Shown piece after piece: positions 27,587 to 36,595 of a DNA stretch of 64,000 nucleotides (its first letter is position 1; each line of letters opens with the position of its first letter). The position numbers and the translations under genes were made by a program. Source of the DNA: Komarekiella atlantica HA4396-MV6 (GTDB taxonomy: Bacteria; Cyanobacteriota; Cyanobacteriia; Cyanobacteriales; Nostocaceae); contig JAHHHK010000009.1 of assembly GCA_019359395.1 (NCBI GenBank), positions 1 through 64,000 of the forward strand, read 5' to 3'. Under the pieces are notes generated by a model that was not told where the DNA came from, searched no databases, and saw nothing but the letters and a program-made list of their open reading frames with translations.

Positions 27587-27673
27587 TTATGCATAGGCAT
27601 AGCCCGTCGTAGGCATCGCTAAAATAACAGAAATTGTACTTGTAATAACGGCAACTATTTTTGAGCGGTTCAT
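27587..27673 (-). pseudogene. Truncated copy C of the small membrane gene
   Basis: ATG at 27673 gives MNRSKIVAVITSTISVILAM, then PTTGYAYA and a stop (28 residues). It leaves the parent sequence at the same point as copy B, where the parent has a GCGATCGC site and the copies have the 'gcgatgcctacgacgggc' repeat. About 90 bp upstream is retained nearly unchanged from copy A. Confidence 0.65.
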
Positions 27674-27763
27674 CAGTAATTCCTATAATGCTTATTGTGC
27701 TGTGTCTATATCCACATTAATACTTGAGAAACACACCACACACTTACCAACTCATACCTGGCG
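27628..27763 (-). repeat. Duplicated 5' end and upstream region (copy C)
   Basis: Direct repeat partner of 26473-26610. The promoter of the parent small gene may be included, so it could still drive transcription toward the Uma2 gene on the opposite strand. Confidence 0.65.
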
Positions 27764-27864
27764 ACGAATGTTGTCAAATGCTACGACAGTTTTTCTCAGC
27801 ATGAGCGAGCCGCACTTTAGCACATAAAATATTAACAAGCTGAAAGCGACATTGAGCCATTGCC

Positions 27865-28080
27865 ATGACAACCAAACAAGCCATCTTTGACGCAATCGAA
27901 CAACTACCAGAGCAGCACCTAAAAGACGTATTACAGTATGTTCAACAGCTTGCACGTACCCAAAAATCACCAATATCCAACCCACCCACTCAAAGCAGCG
28001 ATCCCCTTGCAGATTTCATCGGTGCAGTATCTCACGGCTCTCTGGCTGCCAACTTAGACGACGAACTCTATGGCGACTAA
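27865..28080 (+). CDS. Probable VapB-like antitoxin
   Basis: The 71-residue product starts with a helical segment typical of small cyanobacterial antitoxins (MTTKQAIFDAIEQLPEQHLKD) and ends with a polar, probably disordered tail (LADFIGAVSHGSLAANLDDELYGD) that could wrap a toxin. It overlaps the following PIN-domain gene by 11 bp, the usual antitoxin-toxin arrangement. The call rests mainly on context and size. Confidence 0.72.
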   Translation: MTTKQAIFDAIEQLPEQHLKDVLQYVQQLARTQKSPISNPPTQSSDPLADFIGAVSHGSLAANLDDELYGD

Positions 28081-28498
28081 GCTTTTTATTGATACATGGG
28101 GCTGGCTCACACTTCATGATAGAAGTGAACGCTATCACCAACAAGCTACAGAAGCTTACCAACGTGCGATCGCTCAAAATGGGCAAATTTATACAACAGA
28201 TTACGTCTTTGACGAGACGATTACTTTCTTTTTTCGACGACTCCCAGCACCTCTGGCAGACCAATCCATGAAAGTGCTGCTGTCGGCCTTCTCAGCCGAT
28301 AACTTTTATTTAATTCGCATTACTGAAGAACGCTTTTCCCTAACTGAGGCACTCCGTTCTAAGTTTATCGATAAACCTCTAATTTCCTTCACTGACTTGA
28401 CCTCAATGATAGTCATGCAAGAATTTAGTATTACAACAATCCTCACCGAAGATGCTCACTTCACCCATGTGGGTATGGGCTTTCAGCTAGTTCCCTAG
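28070..28498 (+). CDS. PIN-domain toxin (VapC family)
   Basis: This is a 142-residue PIN-domain protein. Acidic residues expected for the metal site are visible: FIDTWGW (Asp 7), DYVFDET, SFTDLTSMIVM and TEDAHF near the C-terminus. VapC toxins are ribonucleases that typically cut tRNA or rRNA. The gene overlaps its likely antitoxin, and unlike the two other toxin genes in this window (near 55 kb) it looks intact. Confidence 0.8.
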   Translation: MATKLFIDTWGWLTLHDRSERYHQQATEAYQRAIAQNGQIYTTDYVFDETITFFFRRLPAPLADQSMKVLLSAFSADNFYLIRITEERFSLTEALRSKFIDKPLISFTDLTSMIVMQEFSITTILTEDAHFTHVGMGFQLVP

Positions 28499-28592
28499 TT
28501 TTGACTCTTGACAAACCGCAATAATCTTGAACTTTTCATCTAACAGCGGTAAATCATTTAAGTCGCTTTTAATATAAAAGTGCAAAAATGAG

Positions 28593-28797
28593 CTTTTGAT
28601 GCTCGATGTTGACCTTTTGATGCTCGATGTTGACCTTTTGAGGCTCAACATTGACCTTCTGAGCCTCGAAGTTGCGCCTTTTATCCTCGAAGTTGCGCCT
28701 TTTATCCTCAACGTTGCACCTTTGAAGCTCAACGTTGACCTTCTAAGCCTCGAAGTTGCGCCTTTTATCCTCAAAGTTGCACCTTTAAAGCTCAACT
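28593..28797. repeat. Tandem repeat, about ten 21-bp units
   Basis: Units such as CTTTTGATGCTCGATGTTGA and CCTTTTATCCTCGAAGTTGC repeat every 21 bp without gaps, with steady divergence between units. Both strands are open in several frames (heptapeptide repeats such as MLDVDLL or IKGATSR), but there is no ribosome site, so I do not call a gene. A second 21-bp array lies at 59693-59860. Confidence 0.8.
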
Positions 28798-28874
28798 AAC
28801 AAATATATCTAACCATTCCTGAATTTACAGGGGTGAGGGTGTAGTAAAATTTACTCACCCCTGTATAGTTGAAC

Positions 28875-30974
28875 ATGGCTTTAGACTTCTCAGGTCAAAA
28901 TCTCCGAGGACGCAACTTCAAAGGTAGACAAGACCTTGCGGGTGCAAATTTTAGCTATGCCGACATCCGAGGGGCAAACTTCACCAACGCTAATTTAACA
29001 GGCGCAAACTTCAGTCACGCCAAAGCTGGACTGCAACGCCGTTGGGTAATTGGTTTAGTTCTTGTCTCGTTCTTGTTGTCGGCACTGTCAGGATTTTTCT
29101 CGGCTTTTAATGGTTACTTGGTGTCGTTGATATTTAGCTCATCTATAGGAAACCAAATTGTAGGCTGGGTTGCTTTAATCATCTTGATTGCCTTCTACTT
29201 CATCAAAATTCGTCAAGGATTCACAGCTGGAGTCGTCGCCGTCGCCTTTGCCTTCGCTGGAGTCGTCGCTGTCGCCTTCGCCTTCGCTGGAGTCGTCGCC
29301 TTCCTCGGAGCCGTCGCCGGAGCCGAAGGCATCGCCGTCATTTTCTCCGGAGCCGTCGCCGTCGCCGGAGCTGTCGCCTTCGCCTTCGCCTTCGCCGTCG
29401 CCTTCGCTGGAGCCGCCGCCGTCACCTTCGCTGGAGCCGCCGCCGTCACAGGAACCTTCGCCGTCGCCGGAGCCGCCGCCTTCACCTTCGCCGGAGCCGG
29501 AGTCGTCGCCTACACCGGAGCCGCCGCCTTCACCTTCGCCGGAGTTGCCGCCTTCACTTTCGCCGCAGCCGGAACGTTATTAAGCATTTACATCGCTTGG
29601 CAAGCGATGAAAGGAAATGAAAAACATTCCCTAATTCGTAATCTGGCTATCGCCTTTGCAGCTACAGGAGGTACAAGTTTTCGTGGCGCTGACTTAACCA
29701 ATGCTGATTTCACCCAAGCTAGGCTCAAAAGTACAGATTTCCGCAATACTATCCTTATATATAGCTGTTGGCATCAAGCCAAAATGCTTGACCGTGTTCG
29801 CCCTGGTTTGACTTATCTTAAAAACCCACAAGTACGTCAATTGCTAGTTACAGGACAAGGACAGGATACAAAATTTGACCGTGAAAATCTGCGGGGTATT
29901 AACTTACAAAAAGCTAACCTAGCAGATGCCAGTTTTATTGGTGCTGACCTCAGTGAAGCAAATTTGCAAGATGCCGATTTATCCAGAGCAAAGCTCAAGC
30001 AAACCCAACTAGACGCAACAGATTTAACAGGTGCAACCCTCACAGGTGCATTCATTGAAGATTGGGGTATTACCAGAGAAACTAAACTGCATGGGGTGAG
30101 GTGTGAATATGTCTTTATGCGCTTACCCACCAAAGAAGACCCCGACCCCCTCCGCAAACCTGATAATAAGCAAGAAGTATTTGCAGACGGGGATTTTGCC
30201 GACTTTATCCAGCCAATTTTTGACACCCTCGACCTTTACCATAATCAAGGCGTTGACCCCCGCGCTGTGGCCATCGCCTTCAAAAACCTCGCCGAAAACC
30301 ATCCAGAAGCTCAGTTAGAAATCGTGGCAATGGAGAAACGCGGCGATGATAAAATCTTGCTCAGAGCTAAAACCGCAGTAGGTAGCGATAAATCTCAACT
30401 GAGTGCAGAATATTTTGATGACTATAATCAACTCAAAGCTTTATCGCAAACTCAGCAATTATTACTTGTAGAAAAAGACAATTATATTAGTGATTTAAAA
30501 AATATGATCACCACTGCACTCCAGCAGCCAAAATTTTATACACAAGGAGATACCAACGTGTCTGATATCAGCGGCATCAATATTCAAGGCAGCAGTAATG
30601 TCAGCGGTATTGCTGGCGGTGGTTCTGTTGCTAACCTAGGAACCATCAGCGGTAATGTGAGTATTGCCCTCAATCAGTTACCTGATGCAACCGATGTAGA
30701 TAAACCAGGTATTAAAGAATTGTTGACGCAGTTGCAAGAGGCAATTTCCCAGTCCTCAGATTTGCCAGAAACAGACAAAGCTGATGCATTAATCCAGATA
30801 CAAGCTTTAGCAGAAGCAGGGCAAAATCCCCAAGAATCCACTAAGCAAAAGACTGCAAAAAATGCAATCACCATGTTGAAAGGAATATTTTCCGGCTTAC
30901 CTGCGATCGCCACATTAGTTGAATCGACTAATAAACTATTGCCTGCGATCGCCAAACTATTCACTTTAGGATAA
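28875..30974 (+). CDS. Pentapeptide-repeat membrane protein with Ala-rich repeat domain
   Basis: From the ATG at 28875 the product is 699 residues. Pentapeptide repeats (A-N/D-L/F-x-x) at 4-50 are followed by two membrane spans (about 57-80, 92-115). Next is an unusual run of about 120 residues made almost only of Ala, Val, Phe, Gly and Thr. More pentapeptide repeats lie at about 270-290 and 340-385. A globular region contains VDPRAVAIAFKNLAENHPEAQLE. A Gly/Asn/Ser-rich beta-like stretch (SDISGINIQGSSNVSG) and a helical C-terminus follow. The Ala-rich part is encoded by GC-rich repeats (29220-29580) unlike the surrounding AT-rich DNA. Function unknown. Confidence 0.85.
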   Translation: MALDFSGQNLRGRNFKGRQDLAGANFSYADIRGANFTNANLTGANFSHAKAGLQRRWVIGLVLVSFLLSALSGFFSAFNGYLVSLIFSSSIGNQIVGWVALIILIAFYFIKIRQGFTAGVVAVAFAFAGVVAVAFAFAGVVAFLGAVAGAEGIAVIFSGAVAVAGAVAFAFAFAVAFAGAAAVTFAGAAAVTGTFAVAGAAAFTFAGAGVVAYTGAAAFTFAGVAAFTFAAAGTLLSIYIAWQAMKGNEKHSLIRNLAIAFAATGGTSFRGADLTNADFTQARLKSTDFRNTILIYSCWHQAKMLDRVRPGLTYLKNPQVRQLLVTGQGQDTKFDRENLRGINLQKANLADASFIGADLSEANLQDADLSRAKLKQTQLDATDLTGATLTGAFIEDWGITRETKLHGVRCEYVFMRLPTKEDPDPLRKPDNKQEVFADGDFADFIQPIFDTLDLYHNQGVDPRAVAIAFKNLAENHPEAQLEIVAMEKRGDDKILLRAKTAVGSDKSQLSAEYFDDYNQLKALSQTQQLLLVEKDNYISDLKNMITTALQQPKFYTQGDTNVSDISGINIQGSSNVSGIAGGGSVANLGTISGNVSIALNQLPDATDVDKPGIKELLTQLQEAISQSSDLPETDKADALIQIQALAEAGQNPQESTKQKTAKNAITMLKGIFSGLPAIATLVESTNKLLPAIAKLFTLG

Positions 30975-31012
30975 TATACATCCAGTTAAAAATCTCTCAG
31001 AAATGTAAAACT

Positions 31013-32118
31013 ATGCTGGAACTATTAAATATCAAACGTGAAGTAGAAAGGTTGTCGAATATCCTAGGCAAAGCTGAGGACTGTCTTTGACCTCAGAGAA
31101 CTGAGTACAAAAATTCAAGATCTAGATCAATCAATTGCTCAACCTACTTTTTGAGACAATTCTCTTACTGCCTATCAGACACTTCAAGAGATTAAATTCC
31201 TCATCTCCAATCAGAAAAAATATCAGCAATGGCGCTCCATCCTAGAAGATATCAAAGTTGCTTTAGAACTGTTGGAATTATCAGTTGATGAGCAATTGTT
31301 GCAAGAGGCGCAAAGCAACATCACGCAACTCCAGCAAGAACTTAACACACTCGAAATACAACAGTTACTATCTAATACCTACGACAAAAATGGAGCATTC
31401 TTAACCATTACTGCTAGTTCTAATAGTGTGGATGCTCAAGATTGGGCAACTATCCTAATGCGGATGTATCACCGTTGGAGTGTTAAACAAAATTACTTAG
31501 TACATGTAGGAGAAGATTCTGATGCGGATTTAACTGGAATTAAATGTATCACCTTGGAAATTATCGGGCGTTATGCTTATGGCTACCTCAAATCAGAACA
31601 AGGAAGCCATGCAAAAATCATGCGGCTTTCTCGTTTGAAGGGTGATGGTAAACGATACACTTGCTTTGCCAGTGTAGAAGTCAGCCCTATCTTGGATGAG
31701 TCTGTTGAGTTTGAAATTCCAGACAAGGATTTGAAAATTACTTTGCCACGTTGTCAGAGGAGTGTTAACCGCCCAGAAACATGGGTGCAGTTGTTTCATA
31801 TTCCCACTGGGATTACTGTGTTTTGTAACCTGGAGCGCAGTCAGCTACACAACAAAGAAAAAGCATTAACTATTCTTAAGAGTAGGCTGGTTGCGATGCC
31901 TACGGCTGGCTACGCCTACGCACTAACTCAAGGTGTCCAACTTTCCCAAATTCAACCTCAGCTGATAAAATCTTTATCCAACAAGCTGATCCGTGAATAC
32001 ATATTACACCCTTACAAAAACGTGAAAGATCTGCGTACCTAAAGTGGAAACAACTGCTATAGCAGAGATTTTCGATGGTGAAATCGATTTGTTTATCAAA
32101 GCCTATCTGCAACAGTAA
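31013..32118 (+). pseudogene. Decayed tandem copy of prfB (release factor 2)
   Basis: This region aligns from end to end with the intact prfB just downstream. It starts with ATG and has the programmed frameshift signal CTT-TGA-C (31085-31091). After the shift the frame meets TGA at 31152, where the parent has Trp. A long open stretch (31272-32042) follows, but the catalytic GGQ loop is replaced (parent [10 protein letters not shown]; here QRSVNRPE). A GC-rich repeat sits at about 31890-31920, and a further frameshift at about 32042 precedes a recognisable C-terminus ending at 32118. It cannot make a working RF2. A shorter GGQ-less protein from an internal start is possible. Confidence 0.85.
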
Positions 32119-32312
32119 AATCAAAACACGGAATAAGCAAAGACGCTCTCGCCGCTTGCCGTCAGATATTGCCCAATAATCCAAGTAATTTCGGTAACTT
32201 CTACAAGGCGTGTGGAAAGAATTTGCCCAACTCCAGCTAAAATCAAAAATATAAATAGAATCAAGAGCAATCTCCCAATCAAAAACGCTCTATCTATCGT
32301 TTAGCAACCACT

Positions 32313-33435
32313 ATGGAAGTCTTAGAACTCAAACGCGAAATCGAAACGTTGTCTAGTCGCCTGGGTAAAACCCAGCACTATCTTTGACGTACCTGCATTG
32401 ACAGCCAAAATTCAAGACCTGGAACAAATATCAGCTCAGCCAGAATTTTGGAATGACCAAACCCAAGCTCAACAAACGCTACAAGAACTCAACGACCTAA
32501 AAGCCCACCTTCAGCAATATGATCAGTGGCAAGCCAGTCTGGAAGATACTAAAGCAGTAGTTGAGTTATTAGAGTTAGAAACTGACGAAGCGCTATTACA
32601 AGAAGCGGAATCTACTATCACCAAGCTCAATCGTGACCTCGACCAGTGGGAGTTACAACAGTTACTTTCCGGCCCCTATGATGCGGAAGGTGCTGTACTA
32701 ACAATTACCGCCGGTGCTGGTGGCACAGATGCCCAAGACTGGGCGTTTATGTTGCTGCGGATGTACACACGTTGGGCAGAAGCTCACGGCTATAAGGTAA
32801 TTTTAGCTGAAGAGTCTGAGGGTGATGAAGCGGGAATTAAATCAGCAACCCTGGAAATTACTGGTCGTTATGCTTATGGTTATTTGCGGTCTGAAACAGG
32901 CACACATCGCTTAGTGCGAATTTCACCCTTTAATGCTAATGGCAAGCGACAAACTAGTTTTGCTGGGGTGGAAGTGATGCCACAAATAGATAACTCTGTA
33001 CAGTTGGACATTCCAGAGAAGGATTTGGAAATTACTACAACTCGCTCTGGCGGTAAAGGTGGACAGAACGTCAACAAAGTAGAAACAGCCGTAAGGGTTG
33101 TTCACCTGCCTACAGGGCTAGCCGTGCGCTGTACAGAAGAACGTTCTCAGTTGCAAAACAAAGAGAAGGCTCTTGCCCGCCTCAAAGCCAAGCTGCTGGT
33201 CATCGCCCAAGAGCAACGCGCCCAAGAAATTGCTGAAATTCGTGGGGATATGGTAGAAGCCTCTTGGGGCAACCAAATCCGTAACTATGTATTTCATCCT
33301 TACCAAATGGTGAAGGATTTACGTACAAACACGGAAACAAATGCGATTACAGATGTGATGAATGGCGAACTTGATACATTCATCCAAGCTTATCTACGGC
33401 AAGAAAACCAACTCGTAGAAAGCACCCCGGCATAA
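32313..33435 (+). CDS. prfB: Peptide chain release factor 2, with programmed +1 frameshift
   Basis: RF2 ends translation at UGA and UAA. The gene starts at ATG 32313. Codon 24 is CTT, followed by an in-frame TGA (32385-32387) and C, the conserved autoregulatory CUU-UGA-C signal. A +1 shift resumes at GAC (32386) and gives a full product of 373 residues. Key parts are the tail of the anticodon-mimic domain and the catalytic loop [16 protein letters not shown]. Low RF2 activity favours frameshifting and so more RF2. The E. coli-type SD-like stimulator upstream is not obvious here. A decayed duplicate lies immediately upstream. Confidence 0.95.
32382..32388 (+). promoter_or_regulatory. RF2 programmed frameshift site CTTTGAC
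   Basis: The zero frame reads CTT TGA and stops after 24 codons, while the +1 frame continues through GAC into the remainder of RF2. The same heptamer persists in the upstream decayed copy at 31085-31091. Confidence 0.9.
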
Positions 33436-33581
33436 TTTAAAGATTAGTTATGGGTACTAAGTATTTTTTTACTATATACTTAGTACCTATTATTTATTTT
33501 TTTAGTATTGATATTGGTGCGATCGCAACTCTACTCCATACCAACTGTTACATTTATAAAAGAGTCTGTGATCAAATAATT

Positions 33582-33737
33582 ATGAGCAACTCCCCTTCAA
33601 CAGAACCTCAACCCAGCTACGTAAAACTCGCCATGCGGAACATGGTGCGAAAGGGTGGCACATCCTTAAAACATTTTGCACTGACCGCCATAGGACTTTT
33701 AGCTGTCCTCGTTGGTCTTGCCTATCTAACACGCTAA
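33582..33737 (+). CDS. Small conserved cyanobacterial membrane protein (DUF3285-like)
   Basis: I chose the ATG at 33582 (MSNSPSTEPQPSYVKLAMRN); the frame is open from 33450 but the upstream part is not protein-like for this family. The 51-residue product has a basic middle (MVRKGGTSLKHF) and one hydrophobic C-terminal helix (ALTAIGLLAVLVGLAYLTR). It lies between prfB and ybeY and is probably a small thylakoid or plasma-membrane protein. Family name from memory; function unknown. Confidence 0.72.
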   Translation: MSNSPSTEPQPSYVKLAMRNMVRKGGTSLKHFALTAIGLLAVLVGLAYLTR

Positions 33738-33770
33738 CGCATAAATACTTACCTCAGCCTAGGAGACTAC

Positions 33771-34304
33771 GTGCCCCTGAGAGTTGAACTGTATGTAGAG
33801 GATTATGATTACGAATTGTCCCCAATAGCATCTGGAAAGATTGGGGACACACATCCCCCAATCACTTCTGAAGTTTGGGAAAACTGGTTTAATCTCTGGT
33901 TAGAAATCCTTCATCCTCATCTTCCAGCCGCGCCAAGTTACGAAATCAGTCTGCGCTTGACCGATGACTTGCAAATTCAGACCCTCAATGCCCAGTATCG
34001 ACAACAAAATAAGCCAACAGATGTTTTAGCTTTTGCGGCTTTAGAGGTAGACTTTCCTCAAAGTGCAGAAATGCTGGCCTCTGGGCCTTTATATTTAGGT
34101 GATATTATTGTGTCTGTAGATACAGCCCAACGCCAAGCTCAACAGCAAGAACACAGTTTGCCAACTGAACTAGCTTGGTTGGCTGCTCACGGCTTATTAC
34201 ATCTGTTGGGCTGGGATCATCCTGACGAAGAAAGTTTAAGGCGAATGTTAGAACAGCAAGTAATATTGCTACACACAATAGGTATTTCTATTGACATAGA
34301 ATAG
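33771..34304 (+). CDS. ybeY: Endoribonuclease YbeY (rRNA maturation)
   Basis: This 177-residue metalloprotein carries the zinc motif HGLLHLLGWDH (HxxxHxxGxDH) near residue 145 and the family marker NKPTDVLAFA. YbeY acts in 16S rRNA 3' end processing and ribosome quality control. It starts with GTG at 33771, with TAGGAG upstream. The gap to the DUF3285-like gene is 33 bp, so they are probably co-transcribed, and dgkA follows as in many bacteria. Confidence 0.93.
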   Translation: MPLRVELYVEDYDYELSPIASGKIGDTHPPITSEVWENWFNLWLEILHPHLPAAPSYEISLRLTDDLQIQTLNAQYRQQNKPTDVLAFAALEVDFPQSAEMLASGPLYLGDIIVSVDTAQRQAQQQEHSLPTELAWLAAHGLLHLLGWDHPDEESLRRMLEQQVILLHTIGISIDIE

Positions 34305-34456
34305 CAGTGATTTGCGTGTCTGTAAGTGTTAATCTTGGGTAATAATTTTATAATATTTCTGGAGAAAATTCCCTAAAACTGCCTCAAAGTTTATCAAGCC
34401 ATGATAAATGGCAAATATTCCCACTGTAGCTCCTATTTTTTTGTATTTTTAAGCCT

Positions 34457-34912
34457 ATGTCCCAAAAAGTTTCCCCACCACCAACGTCCAACACCTTACA
34501 AACACTGGTGACAAATGAACGGGAATTCTCCTGGCAGGTTGCCTCTAATTTATTAGTTAGTTTTAAGTATGCTTGGGCAGGAATCAGCTATAGTTTTCAA
34601 ACTCAACGTAATTTTCGTATCCATGTGAGTGTTTGCGCTTTAGCGATCGCTTTAAGCGTTTTTTTACATCTGCAAGCCGTAGAAATAGCAGTTATTGGTA
34701 TAACTAGTGGCTTGGTTTTGGCATTGGAGTTACTGAATACAGCGATCGAGTCCCTTGTAGACTTGACTGTTAAACAGACTTACCATGATTTAGCAAAAGT
34801 TGCTAAAGACTGTGCTGCTGGTGCTGTACTAGTTTCTTCTTTAGTAGCAGTGCTAGTAGCTGCTACACTCTTGCTCCCTCCTCTAGTATCCTTAATTATG
34901 TCGGCTTTCTAG
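34457..34912 (+). CDS. dgkA: Diacylglycerol kinase (prokaryotic DgkA family)
   Basis: This 151-residue integral membrane protein has three predicted helices after a polar N-terminus of about 45 residues. The catalytic signature is present as LALELLNTAIESLVDL. It phosphorylates diacylglycerol or undecaprenol; in organisms with a ybeY-dgkA pair, undecaprenol kinase activity is plausible. Start is ATG at 34457. Confidence 0.9.
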   Translation: MSQKVSPPPTSNTLQTLVTNEREFSWQVASNLLVSFKYAWAGISYSFQTQRNFRIHVSVCALAIALSVFLHLQAVEIAVIGITSGLVLALELLNTAIESLVDLTVKQTYHDLAKVAKDCAAGAVLVSSLVAVLVAATLLLPPLVSLIMSAF

Positions 34913-35113
34913 ATGTAGTTTGTGATCCTGCTCTGTCCGATTCCATTTAAAATTTAGATGCTATAAAAGCGTCTGAAGGGAGATAGTCCGTCCGCACAGC
35001 TTTGCTTTTGTGGAAATGGAATTGAAGTTGAGGAAGCAGCTTTTTGTACTCTGGTTAACTGAATTCCGTACCACTATTTAGCCATCAATTAATTCAATTT
35101 AGTAGGAAAGATA

Positions 35114-35302
35114 ATGACCCAAGTAATCGTAGGTGAGAATGAACACATTGAGTCAGCCTTACGTCGGTTTAAGCGAGAAGTTTCCAAAGCAGGAATTTTT
35201 CCAGACATGAGAAAGCATCGCCACTTTGAAACGCCACTAGAAAAACGCAAACGCAAAGAAATTGCTAAGCACAGGCAGAGTAAAAGAAGTTTCCGCAATT
35301 AA
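35114..35302 (+). CDS. rpsU: 30S ribosomal protein S21
   Basis: The 62-residue, very basic product matches S21: [20 protein letters not shown], then [17 protein letters not shown]. It has AGGAAAG upstream of the ATG. S21 sits on the small-subunit platform and helps mRNA base-pairing at initiation. A strong hairpin follows at 35361. Confidence 0.95.
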   Translation: MTQVIVGENEHIESALRRFKREVSKAGIFPDMRKHRHFETPLEKRKRKEIAKHRQSKRSFRN

Positions 35303-35360
35303 CAACTGACATAGATATAAACCAATGCCCTCATCGTATTTATGAGGGCTTTACTTATGA

Positions 35361-35393
35361 AAAACTCTATCCCACAAGTGGGGTGGAGTTTTT
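35361..35393. terminator. Terminator-like hairpin after rpsU (repeat family)
   Basis: AAAACTCTATCCCAC and GGGGTGGAGTTTTT pair around an AAGT loop, with A- and T-tracts on both sides, so it could act in both directions. An almost identical hairpin occurs at 37493-37526, both next to 'gggcat' sequence. Nothing else is evident in 35394-35620. Confidence 0.65.
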
Positions 35394-35620
35394 GGGCATA
35401 GAGAAGAGTAAGCAGATGCCCAGTATCCTGATTCGGTGGGTGGTGAGTTAGCGCTAAGTTGTTTATTGATGCCAAGTTTGACAAGCGCAGAAGTTTCTAC
35501 ACGATTGCTAGTAAAACGACATAAACGTTATTTTGATTAAAGTTGCAAAATTAAAATAGTTGTAACCAATCAGAAAAATACTCGTATGATTTATCACTAC
35601 TAGTGTAAGGATTACAGTTA

Positions 35621-35965
35621 ATGCAAGTTCTAAAAAGAGCCATCAAACCAGAAATCTATATATCGTTCCTCTATATCTATCAAACTACTTGGGGAACTGC
35701 TGGTGATATCTGTTTAGTTCGTGAATCTGTAGCTAATTCAAGTCCAGCGACAAAGTTTGTCGGTCACAAACTCCAACTAGCCCTGCCAAAAGGGATGGAA
35801 CGCGATCGCATAGCAGGCTTGCCGGTGATCAAAGTTGCTGGTAATGTAGGCGACGGACACCCTAAAGAGCATCCGCTGGAATGGGAAGCTTATGAAGGTG
35901 TAGATACAGAAATAGCGATCGCGGCTCTGAAACCTTGGGGCTTCAAGTTAATTGAGTCCACGTAA
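35621..35965 (+). CDS. Hypothetical protein
   Basis: This 114-residue soluble protein has no signal peptide or membrane segment. Its C-terminal half (GNVGDGHPKEHPLEWEAYEGVDTEIAIAALKPWGFKLIE) looks well structured. I do not recognise the family. It ends 27 bp before the trpG/pabA gene on the same strand and may share its transcript. Confidence 0.55.
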   Translation: MQVLKRAIKPEIYISFLYIYQTTWGTAGDICLVRESVANSSPATKFVGHKLQLALPKGMERDRIAGLPVIKVAGNVGDGHPKEHPLEWEAYEGVDTEIAIAALKPWGFKLIEST

Positions 35966-35992
35966 CCCCAATCCAACTAGGAGCTATGAGTT

Positions 35993-36592
35993 TTGATTAT
36001 AGTCATCGACAATTACGACAGTTTTACATACAACTTAGTGCAATATCTGGGAGAATTAGCAGCAGAGTTCCCAGTAGCAGCTGATATTAGAGTTTTTCGT
36101 AACGACAAGATATCCATAGATGAGATTCGGGCATTAAAGCCGGAAGTCATAGTCATTTCTCCTGGGCCTGGTCGCCCAGAAGATGCTGGAATCTCTTTAA
36201 AATTGATTGAACAACTAGGGCCTGAATTGCCAATTTTGGGTGTCTGTTTAGGACATCAAAGTATTGGTCAAGTGTTCGGTGGTAAAATAGTTTCTGCTCC
36301 AGAGCTAATGCATGGCAAAACTTCTCAGGTGTCTCACACTGGGGTGGGAGTTTTCCGGGGATTGGAAAATCCCATGACCGCCACCAGATATCATAGTTTG
36401 GTGATTGAGCGTCAGACTTGCCCTGATGTGTTAGAAATCACCGCTTGGGTTGAAGATGGCACTATTATGGGAGTGCAACACCGGAACTATCCTCACATTC
36501 AAGGTGTCCAGTTTCACCCAGAGAGTGTCCTGACATCTTCGGGAAAGCAGTTATTGCGAAACTTTCTGGAACAGTTACAGTCGAGAGAGTAA
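35993..36592 (+). CDS. trpG: Anthranilate/aminodeoxychorismate synthase glutamine amidotransferase subunit
   Basis: The 199-residue class I amidotransferase begins [20 protein letters not shown]. The catalytic cysteine is in [16 protein letters not shown], and the His-Glu pair in [13 protein letters not shown]. It supplies ammonia for anthranilate (tryptophan) and, in many bacteria, also for p-aminobenzoate (folate); the sequence cannot separate TrpG from PabA. Start: TTG at 35993 with AGGAG ten bases upstream; no ATG in this frame precedes it. Confidence 0.92.
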   Translation: MIIVIDNYDSFTYNLVQYLGELAAEFPVAADIRVFRNDKISIDEIRALKPEVIVISPGPGRPEDAGISLKLIEQLGPELPILGVCLGHQSIGQVFGGKIVSAPELMHGKTSQVSHTGVGVFRGLENPMTATRYHSLVIERQTCPDVLEITAWVEDGTIMGVQHRNYPHIQGVQFHPESVLTSSGKQLLRNFLEQLQSRE

Positions 36593-36595
36593 TTA

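Noticed and set aside
28593-28797. Possible CRISPR array
   Set aside because: Units are contiguous 21-mers without unique spacers, and no cas gene is near.
28596-28799. Open frames on both strands with heptapeptide repeats
   Set aside because: They are forced by the 21-bp tandem repeat (no stop in any unit); no start signal or non-repeat domain.
29188-29583. 131-codon Pro/Ser-rich frame in another phase of the pentapeptide gene
   Set aside because: It results from the GC-rich triplet-like repeats of the real gene; the pentapeptide frame has recognisable domains on both sides.
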